Positions 26,301-36,100 of a stretch of 64,000 nt of DNA are shown here, one piece after another. Positions within the stretch are counted from its first letter, which is position 1. Each line of letters opens with the position of its first letter. Below the pieces are notes generated by a model. That model was not told where the DNA came from. It saw only the letters and a program-made list of their open reading frames with translations, and did no database searches. Made by a program: the position numbers and the translations under genes. This stretch comes from Adineta vaga (lineage: Eukaryota > Rotifera), in the NCBI GenBank assembly GCA_021613535.1, contig CP075494.1, positions 14,570,001 to 14,634,000 of the forward strand. Reading direction: 5' to 3'.

Positions 26301-28140
26301 TGGCTTATTAAGTAATAATCGATCAATATGTGTTTGCAAAGTCGATTATTTCGGTCTTGGGTGTTATATTCGAAATCGAATATGCGATCGCTTTCCGTGT
26401 CAAAATAATGGCTCATGTATTCCACATGATGATTTTATGTCATCGTCGATGAATCGAAAATATTTTTGTATTTGTCCAAAAGGTTTTAGTGGAGAGCAAT
26501 GTCAAGTAATTGATACTCAAATTAATCTCGTCTTTAACAAAGATATTCATTTATCTCATTCAGCTTTTATTCATTTCATACAAATTATTCCATTTAATGA
26601 ATTTGAATATAACACTCCGATAACATCACCACAAAGATCAACAACATTACAAACAGTCTTACAAGCAACAAATTCTCTTCGAATTTATTGGTCACAACCA
26701 TTTCATCTCATTTTTATCGAAACAACAAATAGCACATATTACTTAAGTGTTATTCAATCTATCTATAATCGTTCCACAACAATAACTCAACGCATTCATT
26801 CATCACATCGCTGTCCATCAATTAATGAGTTAACGAATAGTACATTTGCTGAATTGCATGCTGTTCGTCGAATGAAATCTTATCATTCGATATGTCAAAG
26901 AAATTCTCCTGATTTACAATGTTTTCATGATGATGCTCACCTTTGTTTATGTTATGATCATCATAAGAAACGCTTAGCAAATTGTTTTGATTTTGATCAT
27001 CAAATGAAATTTGATTGTTTTGGACAAAATCATTGTAAAAACAACGGCCAATGTTTTCAAGATTCGTTAGATTGTCCAAAACGATCGATTTGTGTTTGTC
27101 GTTCATGTCACTATGGAAGTCAATGTCAATTTACTACAAGTGAATTTGGTTTATCACTTGATGCTATTTTAGCTTATCATATCATTCCAGATGTGAATAT
27201 TTTTCATCAATCATCAATTGTTCAATTCAGTTTTTCATTAACAATTCTATTTGTGATTGTAGGATTAATCAACGGCATTCTTTCCTTGATCACATTTAAG
27301 AGCAAAACTATACTTGAAGTTGGTTGTGGTATTTATTTATTAGGTTCATCAATAACGACGATATTAACAATGATTTTGTTTGGATTGAAATATTTTATTT
27401 ATCTTTCGACGCAAATCTCAACGCCAACGAATGAAACCTTTTTAAAAATAGAATGTCATTCATTAGATTTTCTCCTTCGAATCTGTTTGAATATGGATCA
27501 ATGGCTAAATGCATGCGTAGCAATGGAAAGAGTAGTGACAGTTATGCAAGGCACCCGATTTCTCAAAAATAAAAGTAAACAATTAGCTAAAAAAGTTTTA
27601 ATCTGTCTTCTTTTATTAACTATCTTAACATCAATTCATGATCCTATACATCGACATGTATCAAAAGAGGAAGATAACGACGATGAAACAAAGAAAAGAA
27701 TCTGGTGCATTGTTCATTATTCTTCAAGTCTACAGGTTTATAATCGAATTATGAATACATTTCATTTTTTCCTTCCATTTCTCATTAATTTCATTTCGTC
27801 AATTCTTTTAATAACAACAAAATCCGAACAAAAACTTTATCTTCAGAAGAATAAACCTTATTTAGATATGTTACGAGAACAATTTCGCGAACATCAACAA
27901 TTACTAACAGCACCTGTTATTTTATTTCTTCTTGCATTACCACGTTTAACTCTTTCATATTTAACCAAATGTATGAATTCAACTCAAGATTCTTGGATAT
28001 TTCTTAACGGATATTTTATATCATTTATTCCACCGATGACTACTTTTCTTATTTTTGTTATGCCATCGAAATTTTACAAGAACGAATATCGAAAAATGAT
28101 TATACATCATAAAAATCAGATTCAACAATATTTTTCTTAA
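23335..28140 (+). CDS. Single-exon LDLa/EGF-domain seven-transmembrane receptor
   Basis: One uninterrupted frame of 1,601 codons, in a window where most other genes are split. In-frame Met codons at 23335, 23362 and 23371 precede a hydrophobic leader (YQIYFIFIHRIL), so the start may be slightly downstream. The ectodomain holds several LDL-receptor class A modules, for example CNGKVDCLDGDYDEEHC (about residues 183-222), CKNGLCIPYEF and CFNSTKCISF. A further one includes GHVDCLGGTDE. EGF modules follow (CQCKEGWSGEYC, CICPKGFSGEQC, CVCRSCHYGSQC). From about residue 1,295 seven membrane helices follow, with MERV in place of DRY after TM3. Large receptors of this build are, to my knowledge, an expanded family in bdelloid rotifers. 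The ligand is unknown. Relaxin-type LGR receptors share LDLa plus 7TM but have leucine-rich repeats, which are absent here. Confidence 0.88.
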   Translation: MLIIYQTENMFQMKYQIYFIFIHRILATPQFNLYFTTNEVSESEYDDKIGIGYNCFRLASNMDQAKRSRQISSYCMSESSSKFHIENDHSFPISSFAELAKINITSEDLYLRSIPIDTVEQYQVYLETDDFSLANQTVYYCTLPRFGALCQYELYYYHENYSSLHEIIHDYYKTYFNILTNMTCYKHLTCRRGHPPACLDWTEICNGKVDCLDGDYDEEHCWQLELNKCNGNEYQCKNGLCIPYEFVRDDQDTFDCIDRSDELVEKSIQSGVGEAIEPAFGYEDVMCQRTFVTSSCIHDRDTILLESMFSVKDNNVSNECWSAVKCYLAMSTSEYPIVSYYIIENECIPTITKECPDMLPIPNIPLFFGHVYTIYNRSELISPHRAVIPYLCSNKSLHDDSLTSVFNTPVNNTTCYKISELTLASSGSPSFTYRFHRPMDNVFQQIKQYYPIVNFPQYRCNESNLYQCFNSTKCISFTRLIDDIHDCPYSDDENIHEDTNPQLFAQFKHKFYKCYVTNIYIPLSAVFNWQCDCGYDEYNFCEDEYQVEYTNHTRRIISFQTMCDGFQELYPIAIDGTNYTDETECEQWECDNIYTRCDKVRNCFDGKDEVHCNPVISSLLNCSSDSRMCVTLDTYQLTCLPINQFNDGHVDCLGGTDELTLCRYPYLHVDQGFYCVSDTGSFCLQDHALCSNSSLCLYDDDDLFCEKNRSFAVNFGICVYNYIFLGSDVEKFLCDSTQPKPKARAKYFRINGFNESYAIEVDENELTNVVAVGNDLLPISLIDNPRCNRGLDVRVWLNKSFNLYTSTCLCPPSYYGNQCQYQNQRVSLAIRFHTSVQSRHILYAILVLLIDDTNQRIIHSFEQFTYLSIRDCKIKFNLYLLYSTRPKHPNRTYSIHVDIYDKHSLTYRSSFVYPVKFSFLPVHRLAFIVNIPSEDSPDETCSSYRKCIHGRCINYFNTKQTFCQCKEGWSGEYCDIPYNHNCSSNSLSIGLLSNNRSICVCKVDYFGLGCYIRNRICDRFPCQNNGSCIPHDDFMSSSMNRKYFCICPKGFSGEQCQVIDTQINLVFNKDIHLSHSAFIHFIQIIPFNEFEYNTPITSPQRSTTLQTVLQATNSLRIYWSQPFHLIFIETTNSTYYLSVIQSIYNRSTTITQRIHSSHRCPSINELTNSTFAELHAVRRMKSYHSICQRNSPDLQCFHDDAHLCLCYDHHKKRLANCFDFDHQMKFDCFGQNHCKNNGQCFQDSLDCPKRSICVCRSCHYGSQCQFTTSEFGLSLDAILAYHIIPDVNIFHQSSIVQFSFSLTILFVIVGLINGILSLITFKSKTILEVGCGIYLLGSSITTILTMILFGLKYFIYLSTQISTPTNETFLKIECHSLDFLLRICLNMDQWLNACVAMERVVTVMQGTRFLKNKSKQLAKKVLICLLLLTILTSIHDPIHRHVSKEEDNDDETKKRIWCIVHYSSSLQVYNRIMNTFHFFLPFLINFISSILLITTKSEQKLYLQKNKPYLDMLREQFREHQQLLTAPVILFLLALPRLTLSYLTKCMNSTQDSWIFLNGYFISFIPPMTTFLIFVMPSKFYKNEYRKMIIHHKNQIQQYFS

Positions 28141-28160
28141 ACTATATAATAAAGATAGAT

Positions 28161-28329
28161 GTAAGAGAGAAAAAGATGAATGTGCATTAGAAATGTATAT
28201 CAATCGAGCCGCGCTTCTGAATACAACCCATAAACGTTCACTTTCCTCATGAGCCGTAAGCATTAGGATGCGATTCATTCGCATATTCAGGAGCAAATCG
28301 ACACTTGATTCTATTTTTCTTTTGGTCAT
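28161..28329. repeat. Direct repeat, copy 2 (just after the receptor stop)
   Basis: Same orientation and nearly the same sequence as 22776-22978, starting about 20 bases past the receptor stop codon. Relative to copy 1 it lacks about 37 bases bounded by AAGATG and has small indels in the segment before CGTTCACTTTCCTCATGAGC. Elsewhere only scattered substitutions are seen by eye over about 130 bases. Confidence 0.9.
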
Positions 28330-28433
28330 ACTAAGAATAAAAGTCTTTCAGATTAGAATGTAACCAGTGCAATCTATCTTCAAGGAAGAAAAATACGGAA
28401 TGACTATACATTTTTTTCAACAAATTGAAATAA

Positions 28434-28457
28434 TATATATATATATATATATATATT
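28434..28457. repeat. TA dinucleotide microsatellite
   Basis: A run of about twelve TA units lies in the spacer between the receptor and the transporter. No function is implied. Confidence 0.9.
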
Positions 28458-28981
28458 AATAGTAGAATTAGACCATTCGTATCTACGTGAATATTTACAC
28501 TATTCGATTTATAATTGATAGAAAAATTCATTTCACACAAAAGTTGACATAAATCAAGAGTATTTCATTGATTATATTTGACTTGCTCCGAACACGGCTT
28601 AAGGAAGTCTTATGTAAAGACAATATCGAACGATATTTCATTCATATTGCTCTTCTTGAATATATTTGATAACAATAATCATTTTTAAATTGAAAAAATG
28701 TTCCCAAATGTAATTGATTATGTTATTTTGACGTTATTTACAGGTATATTATCATTGTTTTCAGAATTCGATTTACCTTCATAATGTATGTATAATACCT
28801 GTAAAACAAATCGACATTTAACGACAACTATAGATCTATGTGTACATTCTCTTTTCCTTCGTGATTGCAGATTGCCAATAAGAAGTTGATAGCAATGAAA
28901 GAACTGTTTTATGAAAACATTTTTTTAGTTTTTACTTTACTGATTTACAATAATTAAATAGAAATTTATAGATCTTAATTA

Positions 28982-30416
28982 ATGATAACACGAGTATCAC
29001 CAAATGTATCTGTGTCTCTATATGGATCATCGCCGGCATTGATTTATCCTGTTTATCGCCGTCGTTTTTATGTTCTTTTCGTTTTTATGTTTCTTGCTTT
29101 TAATCAATGTCTGTTTTGGTTAACATTTTCACCTGTTTCACAAAGTGCCCAAACATATTATCATATTAGTGAGAGTACAGTGAATCTTCTTCTCAACTGG
29201 GGACCAATTATTTTTATTCCTTGCTTACCATTAGCATATCTTCTATTGAACAAACGACATGGACTTCGAAAAATTATTCTCTTACTTGCGATTGTATGTT
29301 TTATTGCTGCTTCACTTCGAATTTTACCTATTATGTTTATTTCACCCTCGAATTCCTCGTTCACATCCATATCTCTTCTGTTTATTCATCTTGGCCAAAT
29401 TCTAAATGCTGCCTGTGGTCCATTAGTAATGGCTCCTGTTTCACAACTATCATGTTTATGGTTCGGACCAAATGAACGAACACGTGCAACTACCTTAGCT
29501 ATTATGGCTGCCAGTTTCGGTTCTACGTTTGGTTTTCTTGTTCATCCATGGATCGTTACTACTTCGGAACAAATTCCACAATTACTTTATCTGCATTTTA
29601 TTCTTGCTTTGATTGCACTGTTAATGACACTTGGTTATTTTCCATCACATCCTCCGCATGCACCATCTCCTGCTGCTCAATCTCTAATGGATACATCAAT
29701 GAATGAAAACAATGAGAATTCTCTACGAAATTATATGACTGATATTTATCGATGTTTCTCAATACCATCATTTAAACTATTGTGTTCTGCGGGTGGAATA
29801 CAAGGTGGAGTGTTCGCAGCCTGGACTGGTCTATTTGCAAATATTTTAGCTCGAGAAAAGTTCACCGAACAACAGTCAGGTACACTACAATGTCATGAAA
29901 ATTTCTTCCAAATCAATTTCTACTTTAGGTTGGTTTGGTTTCAGTTGTTCATTAGCAACGATTATTGGTGGTTTGATTACAAGTACTATTGCTGATACAC
30001 CTTATTTCCGTCGTTCTTTCAAATCGATCATATTTATAATGTTGATTGGTTGTTTCTTATCTGTTCTATGGTTTCAACTTTGCGTTCGTACGATATTCAA
30101 TGATGAACCAATTTTTCAACCAACTGTTATGAGTATTGCTCTTTCAGTAACATTTGCCGGTCTATTCCAAGGATCAGCTTTACCATTGATTTATGAATCT
30201 TTGGCTGAAATTACTTTCCCGTTACCTGAATCACTTTCAGCATCAGTTCTCGTTCAGTTGAATAATATAACAGCATTGATACTTCTATTTATTCCACCTA
30301 GTTTATATAACTTATTGAATTTTGTAGTTCTTGTTTCTGTCGGTGCTTGTACCCTAATGATGATGTATGTAAATATTGATTATAAACGACGAAATATCGA
30401 TGAAAGAAAACAATAA
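28982..30416 (+). CDS. SLC49A4: MFS transporter, SLC49A4 (DIRC2)-like
   Basis: Twelve-helix major facilitator protein of 461 residues in two exons (28982-29879, 29929-30416). Vertebrate SLC49A4/DIRC2 is a lysosomal-membrane transporter of about 478 residues. Matching features are the entry YPVYRRRFYVLFVFMFLAF, a helix pair with LNWGPIIFIPCLPLAYLL and HLGQILNAACGPLVMAPVSQ, and WFGPNERTRATTLA (the SLC49-type cytoplasmic loop). YFPSHPPHAPSPAA follows before the central loop. The second exon contains GWFGFSCSLATIIGG, GLFQGSALPLIYESLAE and TFPLPESLSASVL, matching the family's C-terminal half. FLVCR1/2 and SLC49A3 are relatives, but the PxPPxxPS loop favours SLC49A4. Substrate in this organism is inference. 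Confidence 0.85.
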
Positions 30417-31956
30417 AATAGCAGTATAGTGTAATACTCGAAAGTTGAATTCAACTATTAACCCTCCGTAGATGAAGCATCACTCTCTGATGATATACTA
30501 ATACTCCGCCGACACTCTCACCCACACCCACACCCAGTCAAAATGTATAATCAATACAGCGCGCTAATTTATCAATTAACTGATTCCTAGTCAACCCTTG
30601 TTGAACATTCTTCTGTACAACATAAATGTCAACAAGTATCTAATTACTTCGAGTTAGACATACATTTACTAGTATAGTAATCTAAAGATGAGAATAGTTT
30701 TAATGACTGAAAAGATCGTTATCCTTCGGATGAGAAAAGACGATCTAAGTTTTTCTTTTTGAAATACTAACGATGTTCGAAAACTTTTAACTTCACTTTG
30801 TAACTTGACGTTCATATATATATGGATACCCATATAAATTTAGTTCTTCGGAATACACAGTTTTGTAGAAAACAGAAAGAGCTATTATTGTACATCTTAC
30901 ATTTTTGCAAAAACATAAATGTTTATGCAATGCTTGACTTATGGAAAGCGTGTGAAAAATTGCCACGTAGGTGAAGTTAGTCCCACACGCGAGTAAATGT
31001 AGCCGATATTCATGCAGGAAAATACTCCAACAATTTCACGATAGAACTCGAAGAGCTGTATCCTGAAATATATTCTCTAATTGTTTTGTACAGATATCAG
31101 TTCAATTCTTAGACAATATACATTTTCGAGACAGAATTCAACTAGAATCAATTATTAGAGAAATATGAATACTGATTGTCGATGTGAAGATTACTGAGAT
31201 ATGTGAATAGTAGAGAAAGTAATCATTGCATAGACTTCGAACGTTAGAATCAAACTGAATTTAGATTTTATTTTAATATGAACAGAACAATCTTTTCTCT
31301 CTCTCAAGTTTAATATAAAAAGAAACAAAGAGATCAAATGAGAATTCCAAGTAAAAGAAACGATTTTTTTGCTCTTTTAACGTCGAAAAATAAATAATAT
31401 TTCACTGAAAAGTTGTTATCAGATTGAAAATGAAGTATTTCGTATTTTAAAATACATTTCGAGAAGATAGATTTTATTTGAATGTTCATGTACAATATTT
31501 CAACAATCCTTTTGTCAAACATGCTCTTGAAGTACGGAGAAAATATTCAATGTATTCTTTTTTACATTGACCATGCAAAATCTTAATATGGACAAATTTC
31601 ACTGGATTTGAAAAGTCTGTTGCAAGAGCATACTCATTCTTACAAATTCGTTCGTTCTATATTTCTAATGAATATACAATCTCATCTCTATTGAACAATT
31701 ATAATGTTTTCGTATCAGACAGTAAAGTATGTGTCGCCATCTATTTTGTTGTGCTGTCATGATTTGAGTAGTAAAAGAATCCATTTTTTACTCATTTTGT
31801 CACAGAAATTGTGTATCGCTACGTTTACTCTTCAAGACCTTCAAAATTATCTTGAAAAAAAGCTTCTACTACATGTATTTTGAATGATATGTATGATATT
31901 TTGCATTCCGATGATTTCTTTTCAGATCTGACTATTCACTTTCCAATAGAATAGTA
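30417..31956. other. Intergenic stretch with inverted repeat and kinesin relic
   Basis: About 1.5 kb without a gene. Visible items are a CA-rich run near 30519-30536, an inverted repeat at 30948-30990, and a segment at 31494-31565 resembling the kinesin 3' end. Open frames are short and unremarkable. Confidence 0.5.
31494..31565 (+). pseudogene. Decayed fragment of the kinesin gene 3' end
   Basis: CAACAATCCTTTTGTCAAAC and the following GCTCTTGAAGTACGGAGAAA align with CAACAATCCTATCGTCAAAG and GCTGTTGAAGTAAGAAGAAA at 22150-22190. The match extends across the exon end and into the intron. It is followed by AATATTCAATGTATTCTTTT, matching AATATTCAATGTAATCTTTT at about 22289 in the kinesin 3' UTR. 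Intronic bases are retained while the last exon is lost, so this is a decayed genomic copy rather than a processed one. Confidence 0.6.
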
Positions 31957-32876
31957 ATGGATACTGATGAAATTGAACAATATATTCAACATATTATTGA
32001 TCGGAAAGAAACAAGTTTAAATTTAAGTAATCGTTCATTACGTGCTGTTCCATTATCGGTTAGTTGTTGTTCGTTTCTTGAGAATCTCTATTTAAATGAT
32101 AATCAACTTATTATTCCACCAAATGAACAATTATCTACATTAACAAATTTAGAAACACTTTCATTAGAACAAAATCAATTAACAATTCTACCAGATTCAT
32201 TATGGACTCTAACAAATTTAATACGTTTGAATCTTAGTCATAATCCAGTTGGTCAAATACCATTAGCATTAGGTCAGTTAAGAAATCTTCATGAATTATG
32301 GATGACAAATATTAATCTATATGATATTCCTTTAAATATACTTTCTAATTTAAATCAATTGGAAAAATTATCATTAAAATCCAATCATTTAAGAAAACTT
32401 CCGAGTGATTTTGGTTACTTAGTAGAATTACGTTGGTTATGTCTTGAAGATAATGAATTGAATGACTTACCAGATTGTTTACAAGATTGTATACATTTAT
32501 CATATTTAAATTTAAATGGAAATCATTTTGTTCATATTCCGGATGTAATTGGAAGAATTTCCTCATTAAATATTATTTCTTTACAACGAAATGCGATTGC
32601 TGAAATCAATGATGAAACATTAATGATGTTTTCCGATATGACGAAAGTTGATTTAAGAGAAAATCCATTGATTGATAAACCAAAACATTGGAAAGTATGT
32701 TTTAAAGAAAAAGAAATACAAATAAGTTATTGTGTTTATCTATTCGATAGGGTTTAGAATTCATTAAAGTTGGACGTTGCATCGATGTAACATCGTATAA
32801 TGAAGAGGAGGGCGAGGAAGAGGAAAATCAAAATGCGGAATCATCAGATTCTAGTCAAGATGACAATTTGGATTAA
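31957..32876 (+). CDS. Leucine-rich repeat protein
   Basis: Two exons (31957-32694, 32751-32876) encode 287 residues. A short helical N-terminus leads into about eight consecutive 22-24 residue LRRs of the xxLxxLxLxxNxLxxLP type, for example LNLSHNPVGQIP, LSLKSNHLRKLP and LCLEDNELNDLP. The tail is strongly acidic (EEEGEEEENQNAESSDSSQD). There is no signal peptide or membrane helix, so it is probably intracellular. The LP-type consensus resembles Shoc2/Erbin-like LRRs, which act as protein-binding scaffolds, but nothing outside the repeats identifies an orthologue. The 56-base intron begins GTATGT. Confidence 0.85.
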
Positions 32877-33143
32877 TTGATATTTTATGTGATAAATATT
32901 TGTAAAAAATTTAATTTTTCAATTGAACATTTTGATCAATTCATATTGTGACAGATAACGTAGAATGAGTAAATGATAAAGTACAGAACAGAAGTTATTA
33001 AATCAGCATGAAATCAAGATAATTACAAGTTTCCATAATGATTATATATTTTATTTAGTTTTTCCAATTGAGCAATCAGAATTGTTGTGTATTTAATGTT
33101 TTTTAGATGAATTATTGAATATTTGTGATAAAACGAAACAATA

Positions 33144-36100
33144 ATGAGTGATGATGGAAGAACGACGAATGATGAGAAGACAGCGCCAAAGAGCAAGGTT
33201 GTTCGTTTCTTCATATATTCTTGAAAATGACAAAGTTCTTTGTATATTTTTAGTTGGAATCCATGTCTCATGAAGAATTAGTAACGCTGGTTAAAAATCA
33301 AGTTCTTCTAAAGAAAAAACTAGACAGTAGAATAAGTGAATTAACTACTTCGAATGTTCAATTATGTCAAGCAGAAGAGGAAATTCGAAATAAATTCGAA
33401 GATGAACAATTAGAAACTAAAAAGTTACGAGATGAATTAAATCAAAATAAAATCAATGAAACTAAACTTCAACAAGAACTTAATGTAAGTTAGAATCATT
33501 TCATTTCTCTTTTGTTCATTTATTTCTTCATTGTTTAGAAATATCGTGAAGCTTCTGAATGTTTACAATTACAAAATGAATCATTGAAATCATCATGCAA
33601 ATATTTTCAAGATGAATTATCTGTAAAAGAAATCATTTGTTATTCTTCATTAATGATGATTCTATTTGTATTTAGACTGTTCAAAATGATCTATCAAATC
33701 TTCGTTCATCAATTGGTAATCGTGAAGAAGAATTAACAAATAATATAGCTACTTCACAAAATACAATTGAAAATCTTCTCAATGAAAAACATTTGTACGA
33801 ACAAGAAAAAGTTGAAATGCAAGAATCAATGGAAAAATTGAAATTGGAATTGGATGATTTACAATCAAAATTAGATACATTCGAAAGAGAGAAACTTCAA
33901 CCACAACCGTCCGAAATACCATCCGAGCGAATTCATTCTTTATTTAATAATGATGATGTTTTAACGTTACTTTCATCGCTTGGAATAAATGATTATAAAC
34001 AAGAAGATTTTTCTCAACCTATCGATCTAGAAAGTCTACTCCGTTTATGTTCGTCATTAATCGAACGATGTAAAAGTTTACAAAATAATGAATCATCTAC
34101 AGTGAAAGAATCTGTTTCAATTAGTGAGGATAATGGTTATGAACAATGTCGATTATTAATTCATCGACAAGAACATTCGGGATTAGATGCAGTTTTCGAA
34201 TATTTATATTCATCCATAAATCAAGTCAATGATACGAATGATTGGCAAATCAATCTTATAAAGCCAAATGATAAAGTAAAATTTTCAAACAACAAAAAGA
34301 ATGATAGTTTATAGAACTTTTGTTTCTTTTTCAGAATGTTGATCAATATATTCGATTCGAAGTCAATAATATTAAGTTCATTTCTGAACAAGTTGAACAC
34401 GATCTTAATCATACACGTTCTCAACTTCATCAACTATTACAAGAGAGTGAAGAACAACGTCAAGAAATTTCTCGTCTAAAAGAAACTCTTCATTCTCATG
34501 AACAATTAGAAGAACAATTAGATCAGGAACGAAAGAAGATTAGTAGTCTTGAAGAAGACCTTCGATCTTTTGAAAAGGTGAGAGAGCAATTCACAGAACA
34601 GCAACAAAAAATCATCGGTTTCGAAGACGAGATTCGTTCATCTGAAGAGAAACTTGCAAAACAACAACAAGAGATTAAAAATCTTGAACAAAAACTTCAA
34701 TCTTCTGAGCAATTGGAAAAAGAACATCAAGAAACATCGGTACTAGAAGAAACTCTTCGTTCTACTGAACGTCAATTGGCAGAACATCAACAAAAGATCA
34801 TTTCTCTCGAAGAAAATCTTCGATCTTCTGAACAATTCAAAGAACAACTCGAAGAGGAACGTCGAAAAACAGATGAATTACAAAACATTATAAATCAAGG
34901 TATTTCCTCGACATCAAACATTCTACTACTTCAACTTTATTTTTCTTTAGATAAAACAAAACTAGATCAACTCGAAACTGCCTACGATGAACTTCAACAA
35001 AAGTGTCTTCTTCTCCAAGAAATTAAATCTGAGTATGATCTATTACAAGAGAAATTCAATGGATTAGATCTTGCACTAAAAGAAAAACAAGAAGTGAATG
35101 AAAAACTTCAACATGAATACGAACATCAACGTCTTTATCTACTTGATCGTGATGAAAATATACATTTACTTAAATTAAAACTTGAACAACAACAACAATC
35201 ATCTGACGAACAAAATGATGAACGTTATTTGTCTTTATCCAAACAAATCCAACAATATACAGATCTTTTAGAAACAAAAATAAATGAAAATAAACAATTG
35301 AACGATCGTGTTGTAGAATTGGAGAATGATTTGAAAGAAAATAAACAACTATTTTTTGAAACAAGTAAACAAGCCGATGATCTTGATAAGCAATTACAAA
35401 TATCAATGAATCAATATGAAGATTTTAAAATGAAATTTGAACAAATCAATGATGAGAAAATGAAACTTACGGATAAAATACAAAGTTTCGAACAAGAAAA
35501 ATCAGAATATATCGAAGTAAATAATACAATTTTGATAATTTTATGTCCACAATTTATTTTCTCAACAGATTACTAATCAATTGAAACAAGAATTAGAAAA
35601 CAATAAATCCAAGTATGATCAACTTATGCAAACAACTAATGAAAAAATTCAATCTGAAAACGAATTACAACATGTATGTCATTTTATTTGTTAAAATAAT
35701 TGAAAATTCAAATCTTTCTAGACGATCGAAAATCTTCAACAAGAATTAGAATCTACGAAAATAAATTTTCAAAATTATCAAACGAAATCTACTGAAGAAA
35801 AACAATCAACTCTTGAAAATGAACAAAATCAAATGACTAATTTCCAAAAAGAAAATTTCGAATTAAAAGAAACAAATGAAAAACAAACCAACGAAATTAC
35901 TGTACGAATTCTTGTATTTTTCTTTCATTCTCAATCATTTTATTTCCTCACAGGATCTTAAAGAAAGACAGCAAAAAATGAAAGTTCTCTTAGCTCGTCT
36001 GAAAAAAGAATTACAAGAAAAAACTCAACAACAACCAAAACAAAGTTTAATCGATTTAGAAATTGCTGATTATGAAAGAACGATTAAAACATTAAAAGAA

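Larger units (their letters stand above)
28141..28981. other. Intergenic DNA with repeat copy 2 and TA microsatellite
   Basis: It holds the second copy of the direct repeat (28161-28329), a TA dinucleotide run (28434-28457) and then AT-rich DNA up to the transporter start. No other coding sequence is evident. Confidence 0.5.

Noticed and set aside
26822-27106. Minus-strand frames inside the 7TM receptor gene
   Set aside because: Antisense shadows of a strongly supported 1,601-codon protein.
28021-28329. 102-codon minus-strand frame over repeat copy 2 as a gene
   Set aside because: The frame runs into the antisense of the receptor 3' end. Only the repeat core is shared between copies, and copy 1 has stops at both sides.
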